Source: an uncultured Alistipes sp. (lineage in GTDB: Bacteria; Bacteroidota; Bacteroidia; Bacteroidales; Rikenellaceae). Taken from it: DNA of 64,000 nucleotides. Location: NCBI GenBank assembly GCA_910577475.1, contig CAJTLJ010000005.1, positions 1 to 64,000 of the forward strand, given 5' to 3'. The notes beneath the pieces are model-generated. The model saw only the letters and a program-made list of their open reading frames with translations, did no database searches and was not told the origin of the DNA. Below are positions 35,716 to 45,396 of the stretch, piece by piece (within the stretch, counting starts at the first letter, position 1; every line of letters begins with the position of its first letter). Both the position numbers and the translations under genes were made by a program.

Positions 35716-36195
35716 TCAGAGTTCGGCCTTCAGCACGTCGGCGGTCTGCCCGGCCCGGAAGGCATCGTAGCGGGCGGCCAGTTCGGGATCGTTCAGTGCG
35801 AGGATCGACACGGCGATCAGCGCGGCGTTCTTCGCGCCGTTGATGGCAACGGTCGCCACCGGTACGCCGGCCGGCATCTGCACGATCGAGAGCAGCGAGT
35901 CGAGCCCGTTCAGGGCCCGCGACTTGACGGGTACGCCTACGACGGGCAGCGGAGTCATCGAAGCCACCATGCCCGGCAGATGGGCGGCGCCTCCGGCACC
36001 GGCGATGATTACCTGCACGCCCCGCTCGCGTGCCGACTTGGCGTATTCGACCAGCAAATCGGGGGTGCGGTGCGCGCTGACGACCCGTTTTTCGAATTCG
36101 ACGCCGAACTGCTCCAGCGTATCGGCTGCGGCCGACATCACCTCCCAGTCGCTCGTCGAGCCCATGATTACTCCTACCTTTATCATATCCTGCAT
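35716..36195 (-). CDS. purE: N5-CAIR mutase
   Basis: This 159-residue class I PurE moves the carboxyl group of N5-CAIR to give CAIR. Conserved parts are 'VGVIMGSTSDWEVM', 'SAHRTPD', 'AGAGGAAHLPGMVAS' and 'VPVATVAINGAKNAALIA'. It is the first structural gene of the purine operon. ATG 36195 and ATG 36186 (Met4) are both possible starts. It is preceded by a leader of about 230 nt with a terminator. Confidence 0.95.
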   Translation of the reverse strand: MQDMIKVGVIMGSTSDWEVMSAAADTLEQFGVEFEKRVVSAHRTPDLLVEYAKSARERGVQVIIAGAGGAAHLPGMVASMTPLPVVGVPVKSRALNGLDSLLSIVQMPAGVPVATVAINGAKNAALIAVSILALNDPELAARYDAFRAGQTADVLKAEL

Positions 36196-36248
36196 GTTTC
36201 GTTACCAAAAGTTTCCGCCGTTCGGGACGGTCCGGCTTCCGATCCCCC

Positions 36249-36287
36249 AAAAGAAAAACCGTCACGACACGATAGGTCGCAACGGTT
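36249..36287 (-). terminator. Attenuator (intrinsic terminator) in the pur leader
   Basis: Read on the minus strand, AACCGTTGCGAC pairs with GTCGTGACGGTT (12 bp with two G-U pairs, 7-nt loop), followed by TTTTTCTTTT. It lies between the pur promoter and purE, 53 nt before the purE ATG. The first base of the stem is the last base of the leader ORF's stop codon. Confidence 0.7.
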
Positions 36288-36394
36288 CATTCGCATACGC
36301 GCTCTCTTCCCGCTTGTTCGCACCGGGCCGACGAGCCGAGGGCACCCTGCCCCTTTCGTCGCTGTCGGTGGTCTATGTAACAATTCGGTTTCAT
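36287..36394 (-). CDS. Putative pur operon leader peptide (35 aa)
   Basis: A 35-codon ATG ORF lies about 35 nt after the predicted start of transcription. AGGAGG ends 11 nt before the ATG, a rare Shine-Dalgarno-like site for this genome. The TGA (minus 36289-36287) abuts the attenuator stem. Inside the ORF is a GGGCA/TGCCC hairpin (36340-36352). The peptide is rich in Arg and has no clear regulatory codon run. Confidence 0.4.
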   Translation of the reverse strand: MKPNCYIDHRQRRKGQGALGSSARCEQAGRERVCE

Positions 36395-36434
36395 TCTTCG
36401 GTTATCCTCCTGTTCGGGGTTTCGGAACACGACG

Positions 36435-36466
36435 CAAAAGTAGCTCTAAAAGTTCGAACCTGCAAA
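36435..36466 (-). promoter_or_regulatory. Promoter of the purine operon
   Basis: On the minus strand TTTG (36463-36466), a 20-bp spacer and TACTTTTG (36435-36442) match the Bacteroidetes consensus fully. The 323-bp gap between purE and the next gene holds this promoter, the leader ORF and the attenuator. Confidence 0.75.
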
Positions 36467-36518
36467 TTTCAGTGGGAAAACTATCAACAAATTGCCGACA
36501 ATTTTCGACAATCGCCGG

Positions 36519-37106
36519 TCACGGTTCCGGAGCGTCGAGAATTTCTCCCAGCCGGAGGTAGTCGGCGGCGAACTCGCGGATGATGCGGGCGTGACAGCGG
36601 GCCACCGTCCGCCTCAGCGCCTGCACGTCGTCCGTGCGGAAGCCGAACTCCCGGCAGGTCTCCCGGTCGAGCCGGAACGGATAGCCCTCCAGCAGGGACT
36701 CGCGCATGAAGTAGGCCAGCAGGCCCTCGAAATTCTCCACGATGCCCTCGAGCTGTTCGGGAGAGGAGCATGCGACCTGTTCTTCGCCGTTGAAGGGGCG
36801 GTCCAGACTCTCGATATACGGTGCGCAGGAGCGCCATTCGCTCTGGAAGAGGTAGGTTCGGTACTTGACCGTGAAGAGGGTGGTGCGGGGGTGGAACGAA
36901 CGTCCGGCCCGGCGGAGGAAGTCGTCGAGGGTGATCGCTTCGGGGCGCTTGTCCGAATCGTCGTCGACGAGGATGCGGAACGTGGCGGGCGGAACGTGCC
37001 GCAGGAGTTGAAAGATGGGGCGGTGTTCCTGACCGAGCTTTTCGAAAAAGCCGGTAAGGTCCTGCTCGAGAATGATTTTTCTGCGGGCGGGTGCGGATTC
37101 GTTCAT
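36519..37106 (-). CDS. Protein of unknown function (195 aa)
   Basis: I do not recognise this family. The product is a soluble, mixed-charge protein without signal peptide or membrane segment. It starts 'MNESAPARRKIILEQDL', has an aromatic-rich middle ('KYRTYLFQSEWRS', about residues 85-97) and two likely helices at the end. An alternative ATG at 37160 would add 18 residues but overlaps a possible RNA structure. It is transcribed toward the pur promoter with only about 50 bp between. Confidence 0.6.
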   Translation of the reverse strand: MNESAPARRKIILEQDLTGFFEKLGQEHRPIFQLLRHVPPATFRILVDDDSDKRPEAITLDDFLRRAGRSFHPRTTLFTVKYRTYLFQSEWRSCAPYIESLDRPFNGEEQVACSSPEQLEGIVENFEGLLAYFMRESLLEGYPFRLDRETCREFGFRTDDVQALRRTVARCHARIIREFAADYLRLGEILDAPEP

Positions 37107-37370
37107 GGTCGGGAGGGTTTGGGGTGAGATAAAAAATGAGAGGCGCAGCAGCAGCCCCATTCACCGGCCTTGCGAGCCTCGAGTAGTAAGCTGCCCTACG
37201 CCCCAGTCTGCCGCCTGCACTGGAATGCAGGGGCAAAACAAGGGTTTCAGACAAAATTTATACTACTCTCAATAAATGTTATATTTCTATAACAAGTCGC
37301 AAGTTCGTGAATGGTATAAAGGTTGTCCTAACCTTATAATAATATGTATCGGTCCTATGGCGGAACCTTT
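37107..37370 (-). ncRNA. Possible structured leader or small RNA upstream of the 195-aa protein
   Basis: A TACCTTTG element (37379-37386, minus strand) would start an RNA of about 260 nt before the ATG at 37106. It contains complementary pairs: GAGTAGTA/TACTACTC, GTCTG/CAGAC, a CCTGCA/TGCAGG hairpin, and GAGGC/GCCTC followed by a T run. No known riboswitch consensus fits. It could be a leader or an independent RNA ending near 37127. Confidence 0.25.
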
Positions 37371-37378
37371 CTCGACTG

Positions 37379-37386
37379 CAAAGGTA
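37379..37386 (-). promoter_or_regulatory. -7 element for the possible RNA or 195-aa protein
   Basis: Minus-strand TACCTTTG matches TAnnTTTG. No good -33 element is present. Confidence 0.4.
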
Positions 37387-37389
37387 ACA

Positions 37390-37700
37390 TAATTTTTGTT
37401 TTTAACAGAATCATGCAGCCTCTCCGATATCAAAAGCGAACGTGGACCCTGTGATATATTCCGTAAGGCTCTGGAAACCGTTGAAGATATAGCACAAGTG
37501 CCCACGCCCGTAGAGCATGATATGACACCATAACCCGGGGCGTGGGGACACGACCCGTCGGGCATCCTTGTGTTTCGTTCTTCAAAAAGGGTTCCAGACT
37601 TTTACGGAAACGAATTACACACGTCCACCTATCGGCAGACCGCACACCAAAGATAATACAAATAATTCGATTTATAGCAAAGTCCAGATATTTTTACCGA
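37390..37700. other. Intergenic region without recognised genes
   Basis: Short frames here have no protein-like composition. An imperfect inverted repeat (GTGCCCACGCCCG at 37498-37510 with CGGGGCGTGGGGACAC at 37536-37551) is the only clear structure. It could be the scar of a mobile element or part of an RNA. Confidence 0.35.
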
Positions 37701-37791
37701 AAAACATGGTCGTCCCGAGCGTAGTCGAGGGGGTCCCGACGGTCGGATCAGCGGAAACAGTTTTGAACTGTACCGGTGAATGTTCCGTCCT

Positions 37792-37841
37792 GTCGGGATG
37801 TCTCGACTTCGGGGCTGGCGCCCCTACGCTCGACATGACAG
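37792..37841. repeat. Dispersed repeat, copy A
   Basis: GTCGGGATGTCTCGACTTCGG followed by a short variable GC-rich palindrome and GCTCGACATGACAG. The same unit recurs in direct orientation at 37984-38032. Confidence 0.7.
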
Positions 37842-37906
37842 CAGATGGATGCGGTGAAGGAACAATTGTGCATTGTGAATTGTGCATCGTGCATTGGGAA
37901 TTGTTC

Positions 37907-37950
37907 TGTCATTCCGAGCGAAGCCGCAGGCGTAGTCGAGGAATCTCGAC
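37907..37950. repeat. Dispersed repeat, related unit in opposite sense
   Basis: TGTCATTCCGAGCGAAGC, a short variable part, then GTAGTCGAGGAATCTCGAC. The half-sites correspond to those of the copies on either side in reverse order. A shorter relative is at about 37709-37740. Confidence 0.6.
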
Positions 37951-37983
37951 GGCAGACCAGCGTGAACCATTGCGATCCGTACC

Positions 37984-38032
37984 GTCGGGATGTCTCGACT
38001 TCGGGCCTGCGGCCCTTCGCTCGACATGACAG
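37984..38032. repeat. Dispersed repeat, copy B
   Basis: Same ends as copy A (GTCGGGATGTCTCGACTTCGG and CGCTCGACATGACAG) with a different central palindrome. Confidence 0.7.
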
Positions 38033-38065
38033 ACACGCAAAAATTGTGCATCGCATGTCTGCGGG

Positions 38066-38113
38066 CGAAACGAAAATACCCCGGAGACGACTCTCCGGGG
38101 TATTTTCGTTTCG
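38066..38113 (-). terminator. Terminator of gcvP
   Basis: A 22-bp perfect inverted repeat with a 4-nt loop lies 10 nt past the gcvP stop. Confidence 0.8.
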
Positions 38114-38122
38114 GGGGGGCTG

Positions 38123-40957
<2,835 letters not shown>

Positions 40958-40969
40958 GTCTTTAACGGT

Positions 40970-42490
40970 TTATTTGAGATGATATTCCTTGCTTTGCTCT
41001 TGGCCCGAACGGTCGGTCCAGCTGATGCGGTACCGGCCCCGGAAGCCCCGGAACCGGACGGTGCCCCGCTCGTCGGGCCGGGCCGCGAGGCGGGTCGTCC
41101 ACTCGCCGTTTATCAGGCCGTCGAGAGCGTGGTAGACGGGCTTGGGCTGCATGTCGCGCGTGAAGAGACCCGAGGCGGAGGGTTCGCCCGGGGCGCCGCA
41201 GTCGTCCACGACGTTCCACCAGGTGATGCCCATCATCCGCTCGCAGCTGAACCACAGCCGGTAGAGGTTGCGGGCGATGACGGCCTGAATCGTCCGGCTC
41301 CGTTCGTCGGTGCCGGGCGCGGTGATCGTGATCTCGCTCAGGTGGAGCGGCAGACCGGGCGCGGAGAGCTCCTCCAGATAGCTCCGCACCTCGGCGGGGC
41401 TCTGCGGGCCGCGGCCCTCGGCGATGGCGAGGCTCGCGCGGGGGTCGAAAAGGTGCATCTGCACTCCCATGATGTCGATCTTGCAGCCGCGGCGCAGCAG
41501 CTCGTTCACCTGACGGGCGTAGACGGGCTCGCGGCGGTAGTCGTTGATGTTGAGCGCGACCCCCGCCGAAAAGTGCTTTTCGGCGCTTTTCAGGGCCCGG
41601 TAGGGGTAGTCGCCGGGCATCAGCCCGTAGCCGCTCTTGCAGAGCCTGCGGCCGGGGAGGATGACTCCCCGCTCCTCGTCCGTCGCGCTCTCGTTGACGA
41701 CGTCCCAACTGTCGATCCGCTCGCCGTAGCGGGCGGCGATGTCGCGGATGCGCTTGTCGTAGAGATATTCCAGCGTGTCGGCATATCGGGCGAAGGTCCG
41801 CTCCAGCTCGTCGAGCCCCATGCGGGGGTATTCGTCGGTCAGCCGCCCGTCGGGGGTGAAGAAGCCGTCCCACCGGACCCGCTCCTCCGGGGTCATGAAG
41901 TCCGGAAGCCACTCGGGGTGGTGCCAGCGGCGGTTGCCCCAGATCAGCACGTGGCCGTGGGTGCGGATCCCCCGGCTCTTGCAGAAGTCGACCACGCGGT
42001 CTGTGGCCGGCCGCCGCCAGTGCGGCTGTTCCCAGGGGCGCTGCTGTTCGTTCCAGAACGCCTCGCTGTCCCGGTACTCTCCGCCGAAGCGCGGCCGACC
42101 GGGTTCGGGTTCGAGGGTCTTCCAGTAGAAGGCTACGGTGGCGGAGTTGAAGAGCGTGCCGAAGAGCTCTTTGTAGCGGTCGTTGTACTCCTTTTTGCCC
42201 AGCTGCTCGAAATTGAAGATGTGGGCTCCGAAGACGAAATCATGCGAGATCTGCTCGATCCGGACCTCGCTCCCCGCGGCGATATCGGAGAGTGTCACCT
42301 CTCCGTCGGCCTTGCGGTGCCGCTCGATGTCGCGGTCGATGCGTGCCTGCTCTGCAGGGTTCCACTGCTCCCAGTACTCCGGGCTCATGCAGCCTCCGGT
42401 ATCCTCCGCCCGGGAGGCGGGGATGTATCCCTGGGCCGGCGCTCCGTGCGCTGCAAGGAGCAGGGCGGCGATCAGTAGTGCTCTTTTCAT
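40970..42490 (-). CDS. GH10 family glycoside hydrolase (endo-xylanase-like), secreted
   Basis: This 506-residue protein has a signal peptide (cut after 'HGAPAQ'), a non-catalytic N-terminal region, and a GH10 TIM barrel from about residue 150. Typical blocks are 'RTHGHVLIWGN', 'DSWDVVNES' with acid/base Glu267 and 'PLHLSEITI' with nucleophile Glu386, and 'GITWWNVVDDCG' near the end. GH10 enzymes cut beta-1,4-xylan; activity here is inferred from the family. The start at 42490 is chosen by the signal peptide. Promoter element TATCTTTG (42551-42558) lies 60 nt upstream. Confidence 0.9.
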   Translation of the reverse strand: MKRALLIAALLLAAHGAPAQGYIPASRAEDTGGCMSPEYWEQWNPAEQARIDRDIERHRKADGEVTLSDIAAGSEVRIEQISHDFVFGAHIFNFEQLGKKEYNDRYKELFGTLFNSATVAFYWKTLEPEPGRPRFGGEYRDSEAFWNEQQRPWEQPHWRRPATDRVVDFCKSRGIRTHGHVLIWGNRRWHHPEWLPDFMTPEERVRWDGFFTPDGRLTDEYPRMGLDELERTFARYADTLEYLYDKRIRDIAARYGERIDSWDVVNESATDEERGVILPGRRLCKSGYGLMPGDYPYRALKSAEKHFSAGVALNINDYRREPVYARQVNELLRRGCKIDIMGVQMHLFDPRASLAIAEGRGPQSPAEVRSYLEELSAPGLPLHLSEITITAPGTDERSRTIQAVIARNLYRLWFSCERMMGITWWNVVDDCGAPGEPSASGLFTRDMQPKPVYHALDGLINGEWTTRLAARPDERGTVRFRGFRGRYRISWTDRSGQEQSKEYHLK

Positions 42491-42550
42491 GGTGCGGTTG
42501 CGGCCGGCTCCGGGTATCGCGGTTCGTCGCGGTTTCCGGAACCCGCCGTA

Positions 42551-42558
42551 CAAAGATA
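42551..42558 (-). promoter_or_regulatory. -7 element for GH10 (and perhaps gcvP)
   Basis: Minus-strand TATCTTTG matches TAnnTTTG. Confidence 0.45.
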
Positions 42559-42621
42559 ACAATAAATGGGAATAAAGTCGAACGATTCGTGTAAATCTGT
42601 ACGATTTTATCGCGGGACCGG

Positions 42622-42652
42622 TTGGCGGTTCCCGCCGATTGGGCTATCTTTG
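42622..42652 (+). promoter_or_regulatory. Promoter of the GH84 gene
   Basis: TTGG (42622-42625), 19 bp and TATCTTTG (42645-42652), one mismatch in the -33 box. Confidence 0.5.
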
Positions 42653-42682
42653 TCGAAACGGAAACTGTAACCTGAAGAATAT

Positions 42683-45244
42683 ATGAAGAAAAACGGAAAA
42701 GGATGGGGCCTGCTGCTGGGTCTGCTGGTCTGGACGGGGGAGACGCTGCCGGCCCAGAATATCACCGGTGTCGACCAGTCGGCGCTGGCCGGAGAGCGTG
42801 TGGAGTGCCGGGTGCCGGGACATAAGGTGGACCGCGGCGGATGGATCGTCAATCCCGTGCCGCATGAAATGACCTTCGGCGAAGGGGCGCTCGACTTCTC
42901 GAAGGGGTTTCGGCTCGACGACCGGCGGGGCTGTTTCGCCGATGCGGCGGATTTCCTGCCCCGCTCGAAGCGGGGCGCGAAGGTGACGGTCGACTTCGGC
43001 CCGCGGGTCGCCGCGGCCTGCGGCGCGAAGGAGCGTCCGGGGGCCTATGTGCTGCGGATCGACGGCCGCGGTGTCGTCGTGACGGGTTACGACGAGCGGG
43101 GCGCCTTCTACGGTTTGCAGACCCTGCGTCAGCTGCTCGAAAGCCCGGCCGCCCGGCTCGGAACGCTGCCTTTCGTCACCGTCTCCGACTGGCCGGACAT
43201 GCCCTATCGCGGTGTGGTGGAGGGTTTCTACGGCACACCCTGGTCGCAGGAGGTGCGGCTGTCGCTGATCGACTTCTACGGCAAGTTCAAGATGAACCGC
43301 TACGTCTACGGCCCCAAAGACGACCCCTACCACCGTCACCCCAGCTGGCGGGAGCCCTATCCCGCGAAGGAGGCGGAGAATATCCGGCTGCTGGTCGACG
43401 CCTGCCGCCGCAACCGGGTCGATTTCGTGTGGGCCGTCCATCCTGGGGCCGACATCCGCTGGAACGAGACGGACTACAAGGCCCTCTACGATAAGTTCGA
43501 CCACATGTACGAATTGGGCGTGCGCGCCTTCGCCATCTTCTTCGACGACCTGTTCGGGGACGAGGACGGACGCGACCCCCGGAAGCAGGCGGAGCTGCTG
43601 AACCGGCTGACCGCCGAGTTCGTGAAGACGAAGGGCGATGTCGCTCCGCTGGTCGTCTGCCCGACCGACTACAACAAGTCGTGGGCGAATCCGACTCCCG
43701 AGGGAAACCTCGCCATTTACGGCCGGGAGCTCGATCCTTCGGTCGACATCTTCTGGACGGGCGACCGGGTGCTGGGCGACCTGACCGCCTCGACGACGGA
43801 GTGGGTGAGTTCGCGCATCGCGCGACCGGCCTATTTCTGGTGGAACTTTCCCGTGACCGACTACCAGCGCTCCGTGCTGCTGATGGGTCCCGCCTACGGG
43901 CTCGATACTTCGCTGACGGACGGGGATGTCCGCGGCATCGCCTGCAATCCGATGGAGCACGGCGAGGCGTCGAAGGTGGCGCTGTACGGCGTGGCGGACT
44001 ACACCTGGAACACGGCCGCCTACAATCCGCTGGACAACTGGGAGCGCGGGCTGAAAGAACTGATGCCCGGAGCGGCCGAGGCGTTCCGCACCTTCGCCAT
44101 CCACTCCTGCGATGCGGACCGCGGCTACCGGCGCGAGGAGTCGTGGGAGACCCCCTCGGCTCGGCTCGACGCATGGTCGGAGGAGGATGCCCGGAAGCTC
44201 TGGGAGGAGTTCGACCGCGTGGAGCGGGCTCCGGCAGCCATCGAGGCGGGGTGCGGGAATCCGGCTCTGCTGAAGGAGCTGCGTCCCTGGCTGGCGGAGT
44301 TCACGAAGCTGGGAACCCGCGGCAAACGGGCCCTCGCACTGGCCCGCCTCTACCGGAACGGCTGGACGGACGACGACTTCCGCTCGGCCTACGTCCGCAA
44401 CCTGATGACTCCCGCCGAACGGCAGGCGTTCGAGGAGCACCGCTCCGGAACCACGCTGCTGCACCCCGTCTACGAGGAGTTGATGGCGGCGATGTCCGAC
44501 GGTCTGCACGAACCCTCGCTGCGGAACATGCGCGCCGTGGGTTCGTTCGCCAACGTGCAGGGGCGGACCGCATGGCTCGACGCCGGTGCGATGTTCGACA
44601 ACGACACGACGACCTACTACTCTTCGCGCATCTCGCAGAAGGCCGGCGACTGGCTCGGCGTCGATCTGGGCCGGGTGGAGCCGGTGAGGGAGATCACGAT
44701 CCTTCAGGGGCGCCACTCGCAGGGTGACTGCGACTTCTTCGACCGGGCGACCGTGGAGTGTTCGCCCGACGGCGAGCGGTGGACGCCCCTGACCGGCGAG
44801 CTGACGAACCGCTACCGGATTCATTGGACGGGCGATCCCGTCGAGGCCCGCTACGTGCGTCTGAAGCGCGGCGAATCGCCCCGCAACAACCATCTCACGG
44901 TCCGGGTGTTCGAGGTTAATGGCTCCCTTCCCGATTTCGTCATCGGGACGGAGGGAGTCCGTACAGCGGCTTCGGCATTCGACGGCCGGCTCTCCACGAC
45001 CTGCCTCGTGCAGGGTGCGCTTCGCCTCCGGGTTCCCGCAGAGGTGGCCGGCTGGACGGTGATGAACCGCCCGAACGGAGCCGCTCCGGCCCGTTTCGGT
45101 CAGTACGACGCGGCCGGAAACCTCCTCTCGGAGGTCGTGCTCGACGATCCCTGCCGCCGGATCGCCCGGACGGAGGGGGTCGCGGAGGTGCGGATCGAGG
45201 GCGAAACGGAACTCTTCGAGATCATTCCGCATCCGGCCGAATAG
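42683..45244 (+). CDS. GH84 family beta-N-acetylglucosaminidase, secreted
   Basis: This 853-residue protein has a signal peptide (about residues 1-26), an N-terminal GH20b-like domain (to about 170), and a GH84 catalytic barrel starting 'YRGVVEGFYGTPWS'. The adjacent acids Asp288-Asp289 in 'IFFDDLFG' are the hallmark of substrate-assisted catalysis. A helical middle part follows, and after about residue 620 a galactose-binding-like (F5/8C) domain with 'WLGVDLGRVEPV'. It resembles gut Bacteroides GH84 enzymes that remove terminal GlcNAc from host glycans. It is divergent from GH10 and has its own terminator. Confidence 0.9.
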   Translation: MKKNGKGWGLLLGLLVWTGETLPAQNITGVDQSALAGERVECRVPGHKVDRGGWIVNPVPHEMTFGEGALDFSKGFRLDDRRGCFADAADFLPRSKRGAKVTVDFGPRVAAACGAKERPGAYVLRIDGRGVVVTGYDERGAFYGLQTLRQLLESPAARLGTLPFVTVSDWPDMPYRGVVEGFYGTPWSQEVRLSLIDFYGKFKMNRYVYGPKDDPYHRHPSWREPYPAKEAENIRLLVDACRRNRVDFVWAVHPGADIRWNETDYKALYDKFDHMYELGVRAFAIFFDDLFGDEDGRDPRKQAELLNRLTAEFVKTKGDVAPLVVCPTDYNKSWANPTPEGNLAIYGRELDPSVDIFWTGDRVLGDLTASTTEWVSSRIARPAYFWWNFPVTDYQRSVLLMGPAYGLDTSLTDGDVRGIACNPMEHGEASKVALYGVADYTWNTAAYNPLDNWERGLKELMPGAAEAFRTFAIHSCDADRGYRREESWETPSARLDAWSEEDARKLWEEFDRVERAPAAIEAGCGNPALLKELRPWLAEFTKLGTRGKRALALARLYRNGWTDDDFRSAYVRNLMTPAERQAFEEHRSGTTLLHPVYEELMAAMSDGLHEPSLRNMRAVGSFANVQGRTAWLDAGAMFDNDTTTYYSSRISQKAGDWLGVDLGRVEPVREITILQGRHSQGDCDFFDRATVECSPDGERWTPLTGELTNRYRIHWTGDPVEARYVRLKRGESPRNNHLTVRVFEVNGSLPDFVIGTEGVRTAASAFDGRLSTTCLVQGALRLRVPAEVAGWTVMNRPNGAAPARFGQYDAAGNLLSEVVLDDPCRRIARTEGVAEVRIEGETELFEIIPHPAE

Positions 45245-45259
45245 CCGGTGTCCGCATGT

Positions 45260-45299
45260 CCGGGCCGGGCGCGAAAGGGCGCCCGGCCCGGCCTTTTTT
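45260..45299 (+). terminator. Terminator of the GH84 gene
   Basis: CCGGGCCGGGCGC/GCGCCCGGCCCGG hairpin followed by CCTTTTTT. Confidence 0.85.
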
Positions 45300-45360
45300 C
45301 CGGTATGTTAAGTTTTCGTTACCAATGGCCGCAGTTGACGCATGGATCGAAAAATCATCG

Positions 45361-45368
45361 TATTTTTG
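45361..45368 (+). promoter_or_regulatory. -7 element for the phosphate transporter gene
   Basis: TATTTTTG lies 28 nt before the ATG; a TTGA about 22 bp upstream may serve as -33. Confidence 0.45.
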
Positions 45369-45396
45369 AATCGCAAAAACCAAATCAACGACTCTC

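Noticed and set aside
35702..36265. N-terminal extension of purK across purE
   Set aside because: The extension is the antiphase translation of purE and is Arg-rich without similarity; PurK begins at MTIGIIGGG.
37145..37200. Cobalamin riboswitch (CCGGTGAATG.. resembles part of a B12 element)
   Set aside because: The conserved B12 box (GCCACTG) is absent and the downstream gene has no link to cobalamin.
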